Program-made: the position numbers and the translations under genes | In this document: piece by piece, positions 37,410-49,910 of the stretch | How the letters are laid out: each line of letters starts with the position of its first letter | Position numbering within the stretch: position 1 is the stretch's first letter | Notes under the pieces: generated by a model | Databases searched by the model: none | Told to the model about the DNA's origin: nothing | The model's input: only the letters and a program-made list of their open reading frames with translations | NCBI GenBank assembly: GCA_000711775.1 | Contig: ARYC01000641.1 | Span: 1 to 64,000, forward strand | DNA from: Oxytricha trifallax | Taxonomy: Eukaryota > Ciliophora > Spirotrichea > Sporadotrichida > Oxytrichidae | Direction: 5' to 3' | DNA: 64,000 bases

Positions 37410-37925
37410 CGATATTAAATTTGGAATACTTAGCAAGTTAAATTCTAATTTAATAATATGTATTTTAATTAATTTTCCTCTCAAATAAAAATAGTATTTA
37501 TATTCATATTATAAATGATTTACTGCTGGAAATTTATGAAAGCTAGGTGCATGATATAATAGAGAAGAAATTGCAGGAATATTTATAGAAGAAAAATAAA
37601 TGGAAAAGTGTGGAATCATCAATTAATTAATAAGCCAAGAGCGGCTTAAAGAAGTAAAAGACTGTTATATTTAAATATTAGTTATTTTTATGCAATAAAA
37701 TTATGTAGACATATTGTTTTTTTAATTAAAAAATAAAAAATATGAATTCAATATTATATTAATAGATATTTATGTTAAAGAGAAGGATTAAGAACAGAAA
37801 GATCAACATATCTTCAAACAAGAGGAAGAGAATTTAAATTTAAAATAAATTATAAATAAATTTATAAATATATATAATTGATAATTTTCTCAAAATTAAA
37901 TCATATTAATAATTTCGTACGGCAA
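37410..37925. other. AT-rich divergent intergenic region
   Basis: About 515 bp between two divergently transcribed genes. AT-rich, and no motif I can support. It presumably holds both promoters if the genes are expressed. Confidence 0.5.
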
Positions 37926-38687
37926 ATGGAGGAAACATAGGAGCTAATGACAAAAATGAACCCAAATACTGTGGATTTATATCAAGCTGCCTTTGGTAAT
38001 GAAGAGGTGTAATACGCCTAGTAAATCTGTAAAAAGATTCAGCAAAGAGCTGTCTAGAAGATCATGAATAAGTAGCATTTTATTTTCAAACATCATTATT
38101 AACAATTTTCATGATATTTAAAAGTCAAAGAAAATCGTCAAAAAATAATAATAAAATACTGAGTAGAACGAGACAATAGACAATCGCAGAAGTAACAGCA
38201 AAGAAACTTAAAATAATTCCACGCGGTACCAGACTGAAATAGGCAACTAGCAGGATTTCTTTGAGTAAAAAACTAAGTCAACAGATGGCAGGAGGACTAT
38301 AGCTGGAGGTAACGGAGACGATTTGAATGACAGTAGGTTTAACAATGATGATAACATTGATGAGGAAGATTCAGATGATTCTGACTGGGGACTTGGCAAC
38401 AACAATAATCTTTAAAATCAGACATATCTCAGCACTGATAAGAGTAAGGGCATCATGAAGACTGCTGATATGTCTGCATTGTCATTAATTTGAAAATAAT
38501 CTAATAGAATTTACGCTTCCCTTAGAGAATATATTAACATATTCAGTTTATATCATTAAGGCGACTAGAAATAGATCCGAATGAACTTATGAACAAAGGG
38601 CACCCCGCATAATCTCCAAGGAGTTCATAACAGGCGGGTAGTTGTTTTGCATGCTTTTCTTTCAGACCAAACCGCAATAAAAAATGA
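37926..38687 (+). CDS. small acidic/Gln-Asn-rich protein of unknown function, two IESs
   Basis: Start ATG 37926-37928 (MEETQELMTKMNPNTVDLY). Removing two pointer-bounded segments (52 and 71 bp) leaves 213 codons to TGA 38685-38687, a 212-aa protein. The middle is polar (Gln, Asn, Ser). An acidic patch NIDEEDSDDSDWGLG follows, and the tail is Cys/Phe-rich and basic (SCFACFSFRPNRNKK). I do not recognise it. The consistent frame after excision of both IESs makes it a real gene. Confidence 0.7.
38070..38125. other. IES in the small acidic-protein gene, pointer AAGT
   Basis: AAGT at 38070-38073 and 38122-38125. Excision of 52 bp keeps the frame (AVQKIMNK to SKKIVKK). Splicing with the overlapping GT and AG would shift it. 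Confidence 0.7.
38482..38559. other. IES in the small acidic-protein gene, pointer TCATTAA
   Basis: Perfect 7 bp repeats TCATTAA at 38482-38488 and 38553-38559. Excision of 71 bp removes an in-frame TGA at 38491 and joins MSALSL to RRLEIDPNEL. Confidence 0.8.
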
Positions 38688-38991
38688 AAAAACACTAGAA
38701 GAAATATGACATTGAAAAATCATAGTAATCTCATGTAAAGATAAAACACTAAACTGTAGAAAAGTATCTCATTTTTAATTTTCATTTTATATGAAAGTCA
38801 TTTTATTTACACTTTAAAATCAAGCATAATATGAGTAAGCATACAATTTAAGAAATTATAATCTTAAACTTTGAAATTAATTGAAATGCTTAAAATCTAT
38901 AAAAAGGGAAAATAAACAATTGACATTTCCTAGTTTGGCTTTGTTTAATTACCTTTTATATACTAATGCGCAACAATTTATATACGGTTTG

Positions 38992-41900
38992 TCACAGCAA
39001 TGAATCTCTATTTTAATGACTTGTTGTGCCAATATTATTACTTTTTCTCTTTTCCTTTAATTCTTTGACTTTGGCCTTGATCCTTAGTCTAATTTTAGCA
39101 ACTAATATAACTCTTTGTATGGCTAATGTTGCATCAGAGGGATTAAGAGTGATTTAGGGGTATAGATGAATCTGAAGTGGTTAGATACCATTTGAAGTAA
39201 CCCAATCATGTTGGATTATCTCTTGAAGGGAGATTCGAGCATTAGAGTCTTTAATGAAGATTTTCTTTAGTAAGTCAACCAAGAGCATGTTTGCATCAGA
39301 GGGATAGTCAGGACTAAACAAAAAATTAAAAAAATATGAGCGTTTTAACATACTTGTTATTCAAGATTTTGTTGTACAAAGCTGGGATGTTAGAGGCATT
39401 AAATGGGTATTTCCTAAACATCATAAAGTACAGGGTTACTCCTATAGCCCATATATCTGATTTATTGCCTTTGTAAGAATCTCCTTGACATATTTCTGGT
39501 GCAAAGAAGTAATTAGAACCTGCTGTTGATTGAATTTCATCACAGCCATTTTCAACAATAAAGGAAACTCCAAAATCTGAGATCTTTATTCTATCCACTT
39601 CGTCAATCAGCATATTTTCGGGCTTTAAATCTCTGTGTATAATTCCAGCACATTCATGAACTAGAAAAATTAATAAATAAGTTTAGTTTATTACGGTAGT
39701 GGAGACCAGCGAGCAAATCCCTAAAATATTTCCATAAATGTTAAGGCTATATTGTTTTAGATTTGCCTAATTTACTCATTAATGAACCATTTTTAACATA
39801 TTCCATCACAATATACAGCTTGTCTACTGATGGATCATCTAGTACTTCAAACAGCTTTACTATATTTATGTGATCCTAAAATAAATTAATTTAAACAATC
39901 TATTTCTTACTAATTTCTTCATGATAGCAATTTCTTATTGCACATCATGCATAGCTGTGCGATTCTTCCCCACAAATATCTTATTAAGTTTTCTCTTTGA
40001 GAGAACTTTCATAGCACAAGGTAAATTGTTATTATTGGTATCTAGGACTAGTTTCACTTTACCAAAACTACCCTAACCCAAATTCTTCATCACGATATAT
40101 TGATTAATTTTTTTCTTTCCGTTTTCTTTTTTCTAAATCACTGATTAAGAAATATTAACTTCTCTTTGCATCATGCTTTTGTTACTTATAGTATCATCGT
40201 TGTTATTCGTTTATAGAGGAACAGATTTTTTAACTTCCTCGTCTTTAATCAAAACCCCAAAACCCCTTAGTGAGGTTTATAAGTGCTTTGATTTTTAGGG
40301 TATAGTTGGGGTCTTATTGGGGTTAGTAGAGAAATTAGGCCAATTTACAAAATGAGAAATAGAAATTAGCGAAATTTAGGGTCGATTTATGATGAGTAAT
40401 ATTTAGATTTACTGCTTAAGCTTAGGTATGGTACGTGTATTAATATAGACTAAGCCAAACCTGTACTAAATTATGCAGCTATAGCAAAGTTATTACGCAA
40501 GAGTGCCTCAACTGTTAGGTATCACTGCTTGCTAGCTGTTTAGCATTTTAATTCTGGTTGTTGAACGCATCCTGCAAGAAAATAAAAGTTCTCTCAGGCT
40601 CATATTGACTTCCTCTGCGACTCTAAGACTTTGAAGTATTGGGCACACTTTCCATTAGACTAGCGAGCTGTGATGTTTCATCGCAGGTTTCCTGACATGC
40701 GTATCTCTCCTTAGACTATAGCCAATATTTATAGAAGAAATGGTATTACTTTCAAGACTGTCAACAGAGTGAAGAGAGTGATTGATTTTACAGTGCCATT
40801 TTATAGTAATAATTTAAACTATATATATGATTAAATGCAGAGAGCTATTGATAATAACATCAAGTTCATACATGCAGATGAAGCTGTGTTTACGTTCAAC
40901 ACTTTTATTAATAAGTCATGGTACAAGAAGTATGATAACATAGAAGTTTATGACTAAAAAGTAAAGGTAGTCACTCATGCAATTTTAGCTGGTATAAGTG
41001 AAGATTCAGGCTTAGAGAGTTATGTGATTCACCCTCGCTCTATTAAGCGAGAGTAGTATATAGAGTTCCTACATAAGCTCAGAGAGAAGTATAGCAACCA
41101 AGAGATCATCCTGTTTGTTGATAACCTATCAGTTCATAAGACTAAGGAGTCTAAGAAAGCTTATGAAGAGCTAAACATAACTCCTGTTTATAACGTTCCT
41201 TATAGTCCTTAATTTAATGGAATAGAATTCTACTGGAGTGAAATCAAGACTCACTTCAAAAAGCTGCTACTGTATCATCTTATGCATGACTTGCCTATCG
41301 ATACAGTAGACTTGATTCAAAGCAGCTGTAAGAGAGTGAGTGTAGATAAGATAACAATTTGTGCGAGAGAGGGAAGAATGAATGTTTATAAATAAGTTTT
41401 AGATTTAAACGAATGAATATATTCACATATTAAATTGGCCCATAAAGGGGTTTGGCTTCTCTTTCTTCTCCTCTTCTTATGGCTTGCTTGGACCCATATT
41501 TCTTCTCTTTGTGCCAGCTCCTGCATCTATGTTCATTTCTTCTGGCTTTTAGACATCTTTATAAAGTCTCTTGCTCACTTCATAAATAGTCTATGACTTT
41601 CTCTCTCTGTGAACCTTCGCATGCTCTTTCATTAGGAATATACCAGTTCCAGGTTTCCCTGCAAATTTATGAATCAAAGCTTACGAGAGAGGAATGGATG
41701 CTTCTTTAGCTCAGCGAGCCAGGTCTCGCTTATTAGTATGCCTTGCTTCTTTTAATCTTCAGGAGAAATAGAGTAGCGTTTCTGGAAGCTTGTTAGAGAG
41801 TTGTTTCTTGGTAGGAAGATAAACTACCAACTCTTCTTCTTTCATCGCATCCTCGTAGAGATTAGTGACTGAAATCTCTGGATAGTTTGGTATATCTATC

Positions 41901-44900
41901 AACTTTATTTCACTGTTTTTGAAGGCTTTCTTCTCATCGCAGAGTATAGCTTTTAAGAAGGAAATTTTGGTACCTTCCATCGTTGGAAGGAATAAACCCA
42001 CTATAGCATATAATTAAGTATATGTCCCATGCTTACCATGCTAAGTGAGGTATCGATAGAGATCTTCCTTGCTTCTAAATCTAGAGATCATTTCTTAAGC
42101 TTCAACCCTCTTCATTGCAGTACTTATAGATTCCATCCTTGTTCCTTCTCTTGTTATTGAATTTCAAATTTTAATATATAGAGTTCTGGATCCTACTGTT
42201 AAAAATCTTAGTATTAAATATGGGCATCTTATAGGAGGTCAACCTGGTAAGGATACGTGGAGAAAGCTGGCAGAAGCTGTAACAAACTTCAGAGATGGAG
42301 CTCCATTTTTATCAATTTAGTTCCATTAAATTAGTACTAAATTTGTTTAAATTTGATTAGTACCGGTACTAAATTCGTTTAAATTTAATTGGTACCAATT
42401 TAATAGTACCAAAACTTAATTAGTACATAGTTTTAAACTAATGAGGTTTTAATGGAAAAGTTCCAAAATGGTTAAAAACCTAATTGGTACCAGTACCAAC
42501 ACGATTTTATACTTGGTTGGTACCAAAATCGAAATTATTGAGTATGAAATTAGAAAAATTATATTTATAAACTAAGCATAAATATGAGCTCTAACACCTT
42601 AAATTCAACCATAATTGTTGTCGTATCAACTCCTATACAGAGTGACTATAACCAGAAAGGTTATTAGAGCTTTATAATACAAATTTAAATTTGAATTTAA
42701 ACATGGCGGCTAATTTAAATCGAAAAGCAGTTTCTCTTAGCAGTGGATAATCATTGTTAAACTTTGGCTCCTCCAAGAAACCAGAAGTAATTTATATTGA
42801 GAACGAGGTTGAGCTAAGAGCTCTAGAGTTTGAAGCTGATGTCTTTAAAATTTAAGTTTAAAACAAGAAGTAGAGTGCGGAGATAGGAGTTTAAACATAA
42901 GTAAAATTAGTAGAGAAAGATAAAGAACAGCAACAAATAGAAAAAATTAAAACATTTTAATATGAAGACTGCTAAAATTTCTTCTCAACTGAGTCTAGCT
43001 TGAAGAGGCACATCAAAGAGGTACACTCTGGTAGAGCTAAGATCTACTTTAAGCATGATAAAATAGATGGTAAATATTAGTGCACAACATGCATGAAGTC
43101 TTATACTCACTCAGCCAAAGTAAAGTGGCATATGCAATAGCATCATTTAAGCGAATTCCTGATTAAAGACGAGGAAACTTAAAAGCTTGTACCTGCTAAA
43201 AGAAAAAATAACTCTCTTGAGTCTTTAAGACAACAAGAGGAAAGGCTCAAGAGGTAGAAGCGTTTTGAATCAATGAATCAGCCAGCAAATGGTACTCTTA
43301 TAGCATGTCTTTAAGAGAGAGCTATGTATATACCTGCATTGAATGCAATTGATATTGAAAGCTGTATTGAAAATTACTTGCATTTTGACCTGCCAAACAA
43401 GGCTAAGCTTATAGTGGTTGATGAGTATGCTTACAAAGTATATCCTTTTAAATATCTCATTAAAAGCGAGCAGTATCAAAATGAATTTGCAAACGAATAC
43501 ATAATACTGAGGGAGGCTTAGAAAAAATAGTTTAAGAACTTACTTAGACTTGATGGAGTTATTCTTGGGCATGGCTTTGTTGCATTAAGACTGAAAAAGT
43601 TTGAAATGACTTTGAGAGAGTATCTCTATCATAATAGATACCCAGATGATTTAAATGAGATACTGTCAGAAATGATTAAGGGTGTTTAAGAGCTTCATGA
43701 ACTTGGGTATGTACATAGAGATTTGAAGCCTGAAAATGTTATGTTAAATCTCTGTCCATTAGAAATTGTAGTGATTGATTTCAATAGAGCAATAAGATAA
43801 GAAATAGTAACTTTGGCTAAGGTGCTTGGCACACCGGGATACTTTCCAATCAGGGAGAAGTGGACTAATGGCTCTGTTTAATGGGATGCTTGAGCAGTTG
43901 CTGCCATAATCTTAGAGTGCGATATGGAAAGTATGTCTTACTTTGGAACAAAGCATGAAAAATAATCAATAAGTTTGGCTCTAAACATATATAACAAGAA
44001 GATGTCTGCAATGAAATTAAAAGGCTTGAAGAGATGATAATCGTTAGAGCTCCAGCTTATCCAAGATAATCTTTAGAAGACATACATGAGCCACTCCAGA
44101 GAGCTAGATTCAAGAGGTACCACAAAGATAAGCAGATAAAATTTGTTTGAATTAAGTACACTAATAATCATTAAATATTCATTAAATTAACAAAAAGCCT
44201 GTGTTTTATCTACTAACCCCAATAAGACCCCAACTATACCCTTAAAATCAAAGCACTTATAAACCTCACTAAGGGGTTTTGGGGTTTTTAATAGTTGTCT
44301 GGAAATTTTCTTTTGATCTTATTAATGCAGACTCCATCGCATTTATAGTGCAATCTTCCTAACCTAAAAGAAAAAAGGTGAGATTAGTAATTTTTTGTTT
44401 GATTAAGAAGGTTTACTTTTTGTTTAGGTGAATATGGGTCTTGGTCTGAAAATAGGCTTTCTTTATTTCACAATTCTAGTTGTCTGAGCTGATTGGTCAT
44501 CCTGTGAGGTGTCAAGTATTGGTTTATTCGAGTCTTTAGGTGTAGCGTCTTAATTTTACTCGTACTCAATTTCAATCACTGAATGACTCAAGCTTACATC
44601 TGACTTCATGTATTACGACACTAAATGAAAGTAAGATAATTAAATTATGACTACCATTTCTCTAATCACTTCGAGATAGGAAAGAATTGTCACTAATGTT
44701 ATCAGTCATCAAAGTACCTCCTGCTAAAATATCCTCACTCACTTCTGCTTCTATAGTTTCAGCAAGAGGACTCAAATCTGAGATTTTTCTTTTTATAATA
44801 GGAGATGATCGTTAATTGCTATCGTTATAATTTGCAGCATTTCTTGATGAGTTATTCCATCTAATGCTTGATTCTTGACTGTTGTCATGATGCATCATAT

Positions 44901-45767
44901 TAGGTAAATTTTTCGAGCTGGATACGTTAAATTATCTTGCCTCTCTTGTAATATTTTGCTCGTAAAAGTTAGATATTTTCTATGTTGATATTGGTTGAAG
45001 AGATTGCAAAAAGTTAGCATCAATAAGATCATCTTCGCTGGGCTTGCTAGGTTACATCTTAACTATAAATAACTCATTAGTCGGAAAACAATAAAACTCA
45101 TAATATGAAATGCTTAAAATGAAACTATAGATCTAAGTTGATGCATTTGTTTTTACAATTTATCTTCTTTTCTCTCCTCTAAGATTGCTTGCAATTATTC
45201 AAAATCATTTCCAAGTTTTGAAGTCAATCTTTTTAAAGGTCTTAAAACCATGTTTCCTTATCTTGATTGAGAATGTTTCTGAGTAAGTTAAGATTTCAAG
45301 TTTAATGAGTTAATTGGTTGAGATGAATGATTTTAAAATAATGGATTTTCAGATTGGACAATCATAGAAAATTTCTTATGCTCTAAAATTGGTTGTGAAA
45401 CTTATGGTTGCATTTATGGATAGGTAATTGAAGAGTCGAATTTAAAAGATATTCAAAAGATATATAATATAAATTCACTACTTTTGTTATTAGGTCCTAA
45501 ATTAGAAGTATGAACTTAGAACCTAGCTTGTGTATTCTTCCTATTCAATTAAAATGCTTTACTTATTCCAATATCGTGTAAATCTTTATCTCTATGTAAA
45601 GGTAACAGCTTTTCACTCGCTTATTTTATATCTGAAATCATGGGAGAAAAGCCGTCATGCTCATTCGAACTAAATTGATTATCGATAGTCTTTAAGCTTA
45701 TTTTTTAGTTATTACCTAATTCAATTAACTACTTTTGTAAATGTGAATCAGAAATACTTGGAGTATT
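38992..45767 (-). CDS. Ser/Thr protein kinase split by TBE1
   Basis: A complete kinase domain is read on the minus strand: glycine loop LGQGSFGKVKL, CAMKVLSKRKL lysine, HRDLKPEN, DFG, and APE in SNYFFAPEICQG. These are followed by SDIWAIGVTLYFMMF and a C-terminal basic tail ending at TGA 38992-38994. The insert before APE and the DDP-x-x-DKLYIVMEY segment resemble CaMKK/LKB1-type kinases (inference). Five GT-AG introns of 34-53 bp interrupt it. TBE1 (40250-44289) splits the N-terminal extension. Excising it with one AAT copy, plus the introns, gives exactly 609 codons from ATG 45057. More coding sequence continues upstream (ISDSHLQKQLIELG, DFEQLQAILEERK) to 45767, where TBE2 begins. The true 5' end is therefore missing from the contiguous locus. 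Confidence 0.88.
40352..41416 (+). pseudogene. TBE1 transposase (DDE, IS630/Tc1-mariner-like), one in-frame TGA
   Basis: A 355-codon frame from ATG 40352 to TGA 41414-41416. The catalytic triad is visible: FIHADEAVF (D1), LFVDNLSVHKTKE (D2) and VPYSPQFNGIEFYW (E), spaced as in the DDE family. An N-terminal helix-turn-helix-like region precedes it. An in-frame TGA at 40562-40564, in a short stretch that also differs in length from the other two copies, makes this copy non-functional unless edited. It converges on the 22 kDa-type ORF with only 6 bp between stops. Confidence 0.85.
41423..42136 (-). pseudogene. TBE1 22 kDa-type ORF, frameshifted
   Basis: ATG 42136 opens FRSKEDLYRYL, followed by a 36 bp GT-AG intron (GTAAGCATGG...CTATAG). 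Then come LFLPTMEGTKISFLKAI and IPNYPEISVTNLYEDAM. The frame is lost near 41757 (TGA). The conserved C-terminal part (GKPGTGIFLMKEH, EEMNIDAGAGTKRRNMGP) continues in other frames to TGA 41423-41425. The intron is kept at the same place in all three TBEs. Confidence 0.75.
42300..42545. repeat. TBE1 internal GGTACC/AGTACC repeat cluster
   Basis: Between the divergent 22 kDa-type and zinc-finger/kinase ORFs lie many short copies of AATTGGTACCAATT and TTAGTACTAAATT. Most are palindromic around GTAC. The other two TBEs have different repeat units at the same position. Confidence 0.75.
42703..44150 (+). pseudogene. TBE1 57 kDa-type C2H2 zinc-finger/kinase ORF, degenerate
   Basis: Start ATG 42703. 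Two C2H2-like fingers (FQYEDCQNFFSTESSLKRH and YQCTTCMKSYTHSAKVKWH) are separated by the conserved YFKHDKIDGKY. The first finger seems to have lost a cysteine. A protein-kinase-like domain follows: HRDLKPENVML, IDFNRAIRQ in place of DFG, and GTPGYFP. An in-frame TGA at 43891-43893 replaces a Trp codon, and a frameshift occurs near 44030. The end is TGA 44148-44150. Confidence 0.8.
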
Positions 45768-45848
45768 CAAAACCCCAAAACCCCTTGATGAGGTTTATAA
45801 GTGCTTTGATTTGTAGGGAATTTGTTAGGGGTTGGGGTTATTAATTAA

Positions 45849-46931
45849 ATGCGAGACTAAAATTACAAGCTTTTGGGGTCTATTTATGATGTTTAGTATA
45901 TAGATTTAGAGTTTAAACTGCGCTATGGATGTGATATGCGCTATGGATGTGATATATACAGTGAATAAATCAAACCAGTACTAAACTATAAGTCTATTGC
46001 GCTACTCTTAAAGCGAAGTCCGTCAACTGTTCGCTCCCACTGTCTTATAGCACTATAATTAAAGCAATAATAGCTGAATTCTAAGCCTAAGAGGAAGTCA
46101 AAATTTCTATAGAAGCATATTGACTATCTTATTAATGAAAAAACTTTGAAGTATTGGGCTCCCTTCTCTCTCGACTAACGAGCTATTTTGTTTCACCACC
46201 AGTTCCCTGAGTTGAAGATCTCTGCATAATCTGTTGCTAACATTTATAAACGAAATGGTATTACTTACAAAGGTGTGAATTGTATCAAGAGAGTGATTGA
46301 ATATACTCTGCCATTTCACAACAATAACTTAAATTATATTTATGATTGAATGCAGAGAGCTTAATAGAATAATATTAAGTTTATACACGCTGACGAGGTA
46401 GTTTTTACCTTAAACACTTTCATCTAGAAGTTTTGGTATAAGAGATATAGTAATATAGAGGTATAAGACTAGAAAGTCAAGGTATAAACAATGGCAATAC
46501 TTGGAGGTATTAGCGATGATTCTGGTTTAGAAACTTATGTTATTCATCCTCGCTCTATTAAGACAGAGCAGTATATTAAGTTCTTAGAGCAGCTGAGAGA
46601 GAAGTACCCTGAATAAGAGATTATACTATTCGTTGATAATCTTTCTGTTCATAAGACTAAAGAAACAAGGAAGAGTTATGAACAACTTAGAATAACGCCA
46701 GTGTTCAACGTACCTTACAGTCCATAGTTTAATGGAATTGAGTTCTACTGGGGTATATTAAAAGGTCATTATAAGAAACTGCTGCTATACCACCTAATGC
46801 ATGACCTACCTATTGATACAGTCGATTTTATAAAAAGTTCAGCTAAGAGAGTTGATAATTAGTTGGCATAAAAGTGTGCTAAAGAAGGGAGAGTGAATGT
46901 ATATAAATAAGTTTTGTAGTTAAGTTAATGA
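45849..46931 (+). pseudogene. TBE2 transposase, internal TGA and 18 bp duplication
   Basis: A 361-codon frame ATG 45849 to TGA 46929-46931, exactly 18 bp longer than TBE1. The extra length is an in-frame tandem duplication of TGCGCTATGGATGTGATA near 45918-45955. TGA at 46347-46349 stands where the other copies have TAA (Gln). DDE motifs remain: HADEVVF, LFVDNLSVHKTKE and FNGIEFYW. Confidence 0.85.
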
Positions 46932-46940
46932 ATATATAAG

Positions 46941-47726
46941 TCACATTTAGAATTCTTTAGAGGGAGCTGGCTTCTCTTTCTTTTCTTCTACTTCTTGCTT
47001 CCCTCCTCCTAAGTTTCTTCTCTTGCTGCCAGCTCCAGCATCTATATTCATTTACTCTGGAGGCTAAATATTTGAATAAAGTCTCTTGCTAACTTCATAC
47101 TTTGTCTGCGACTTTCGCTCTCTGTGAAGCTTGCTCTATTCCTTCATCAAAAAGATGCCAGTACCAGATTTTTCTAAAGAGTTAAGCTTGAAATCTTACT
47201 TAAAATATAAAGGGTGCTTCTGCAGCTCTGATTGCCAGCTCTCTCACTTATCTTGATCCCTTTTGTTTATCCTTATCTTCTGAAGAGATGCTGTACCTTT
47301 TTTTTATGACATTATTGCATAATTTCTTTCAAGTAATCACCTTTAATTGTTGCAAGTATGCCAAAGAAATAGTTTCTTTCAGGCAGTTTATTTGACAACT
47401 GCTTCTTAGTAGGCAGGTCTAGCGAAACCTCTGGGTCGTTCATAGCATCAGTTAGTCACTGAGATTTCTGGATAGTTTAGAATCTCTGCAAACTTTACAT
47501 CTTAAGTTTTCAATGCTTTCTTTTCTTCTCAGAGTATCGCCCTTAGAAATGAAAATTTGGTACCTACCATCGTTGGCAAGAACTAACCAACTATATAATA
47601 AAAATGAGTTACTATAAGTTCATTACCTTGCTGCACCTGGTAGCGGTGCAAATCTTCCTTGCTTCTAAATCTTTGAATCAATTCTTGTGATTGCACTCTT
47701 CTCATTGCATCATTCATTGACTCCAT
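46941..47726 (-). pseudogene. TBE2 22 kDa-type ORF, nonsense mutation
   Basis: ATG 47726, first exon ending LHRYQVQQ, intron of about 35 bp, then FLPTMVGTKFSFLRAIL. There TGA replaces the Cys codon of TBE1. The conserved tail reads on in pieces (EMNIDAGAGSKRRNLGG-type) to TGA 46941-46943. It converges on the transposase with 9 bp between stops. Confidence 0.7.
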
Positions 47727-47929
47727 CTTGTTTACAGATCTTAGAAATGATATTCAAATTTAAGTTTATTGATTTCAATTATATACCTCTGAATAACTTA
47801 CTATTAAATATGGGCATTCTATAGGAGGTCAACTTCTTTGAAGGATATGGAGAAGGTTATGAGAACTGGTTTCAAACTTGAGAGATTGATATCAATTTCT
47901 ACTGTTATAGTTCGATATTTTTAAATTTA

Positions 47930-48075
47930 AATTGGTACGTACTTAATTAGGAGCAGCTCCTAAAATGCTAGTACTTAATTAGGAGCACCCTAATTTTAAT
48001 CATAAAATCACAAAATACCTCCTAAAGCAGTACGTACTTAATTAGGTGCACCTCCTAAATCGGTACGTGCTGTAA
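47930..48075. repeat. TBE2 internal TTAGGAGCACCTCCTAA repeats
   Basis: Several palindrome-like units such as GTACTTAATTAGGAGCACC and GGTGCACCTCCTAAATC lie in the gap between the divergent ORFs. The position matches the cluster in TBE1 but the unit is different. Confidence 0.7.
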
Positions 48076-48856
48076 TCAACTTATTATTGATAGTAAAAAT
48101 GGTTACTTCCTCCCCCATATTTAGAGCTGGATTGTCTCTTAACACTCATAATTCTTCTCTAATACTCTAAGAACTTCCCTTGAAACTTGTAGGCTTGCAA
48201 AGCTCAAATATAAGCTCTCAGTTATAGAGGCAGTTTTAAATTTAAATATGAGCGCTAACATTTTAAGAAAAACAACAGCACTTCCATCAAACTAAATGAG
48301 ACTTACCTTTGGCGTCAATAAAAAGTGTGATAGCTGTGAGATGAACTCTCAATAGGAACTACCAGAGCTATCACTAGAGGTCTCTGTTATTAAAATAATA
48401 GAAATTAATAATATAAAATAAATGGCAAGCAAGTGTGTGGGAGACAGAGAGGAGGAGAAAGGTATTAATGAAATTCCTTTACAAACTGAAGAAGCTGAAG
48501 TCTATTTTTGTGAGCTATGTGAGAGAGATTTTGCTCATAAATCAAGCTGGTACAGACATAAGAAAGAGCATAGAGAAGCCAGGCCCACTGTATACTTAAA
48601 GCATGATAAAATAGATGGAAAGTATGACTGCTTTGAGTGCCATGAGCAATACTCTCATACAAGATACTTGAAGAAGCATCTATTAAAAGCTCACAAGAAA
48701 GATATAGAAGTTGAGAATCAAAACCCCAAAACCCTTTCAGTAGTTTGATTGAGTTTTTGATTGATAAAAGTAGACTATTAGTGCATACTTTATTAGGGTT
48801 TTAATAGGGTTTATGTAGGGGTTTAATGTTTAAATATTAGTATTTTAAGTGATTAT

Positions 48857-49904
48857 ATGCGAGGTTTGGGGTCAGTTTATGACAGTGAGTATATAGATTT
48901 ATTGTTTAAGTTGCGTTATGGATGTGATTAATATGGTGATCAACTCAGACCTATTCTTAATTATACATCAATAGCAAAGCTACTTCATAAATCTCCTGCA
49001 ACTGTGAGGTCTCACTGTCTATTAGCATTGAATTTAAAGAGATAGCAGCTTAATTCTAAGCCTAAAAGACCTCGAAAATTTTAGCAGCATCATATTGACT
49101 ATCTTATTAATGATAAGACTCTTAAATACTGGGCTCATTTCTCTCTAGCCTAGAGGGCTGTGATGTTTCATCGCCAATTTCCTGAGCTTCATATATCTGC
49201 GTAATCGATAGCTAACATATATAAAAATAACGGAATATCTTACAAGACAGTCAATCGCATTAAGAGAGTGATTGACTTTAATGTTCCATTTTATAAGGAT
49301 AATTTAAATTATATATTCGATTAAATGCAGAGGGCTATTACTAATAATATTAAGTTCATACACGCTGATGAGGCAGTATTCACGTTTAATACCTTCATAT
49401 CAAGGTCTTGGTATAAAAGATATAGCAATATTGAAGTATACGATTAAAAGGTTAAGGTTTAATCTCATGCAATTCTTGGTGGAATAAGCGAAGATAACGG
49501 CCTCGAGACTTATGTTATCCACCCTCGCTCAATAAAGACCGAATAATACATAAAGTTCTTATAATAACTCAGAGATAAGTACGCCGACTAAGAGATTATT
49601 CTGTTTGTAGATAACTTATCTGTCCATAAAACTAAAGACACAAGGAAGGAATATGAAAGGCTAAACATAACACCTGTATTTAATGTTCCCTACAGTCCTC
49701 AGTTCAATGGTATTGAATTATATTGGGGGTTATTAAAAGGCCACTACAAGAAACTCCTACTCTATCACTTGATGCACGACTTAAAGATAGATACAGTAGA
49801 TTTTATTAAGAGTGCTGCTAAGAGAGTCAGCGATGATAAAGCTAAAGTATGCGCAAGAGAAGGGAGATTGTGTTTATAAATAAGTTTTAGATTTAAACGA
49901 ATGA
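48857..49904 (+). pseudogene. TBE3 transposase, 2 bp deletion near the C-terminus
   Basis: ATG 48857. Open through FIHADEAVF, LFVDNLSVHKTKD and FNGIELYWGLLK. Near 49867 two bases are missing relative to TBE1 and TBE2, so the frame runs past the usual stop (TGA 49902-49904) into the opposite ORF. The catalytic region is intact, making this the best preserved of the three transposases. Confidence 0.85.
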
Positions 49905-49910
49905 ATAAGT

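Larger units (their letters stand above)
40250..44289 (+). mobile_element. TBE1: telomere-bearing element (4040 bp) in the kinase gene
   Basis: Terminal inverted repeats of about 79 bp begin CAAAACCCCAAAACCCCTTA on the left; the right outermost base is mutated G to T. A 3 bp AAT duplication flanks it (40247-40249 and 44290-44292). It carries the three genes expected for a TBE: transposase (+), 22 kDa-type ORF (-) and zinc-finger/kinase ORF (+). Known in hypotrich ciliates as precisely eliminated DNA transposons with ANT target sites. Here it occupies an in-frame position in a protein kinase gene. Confidence 0.95.
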
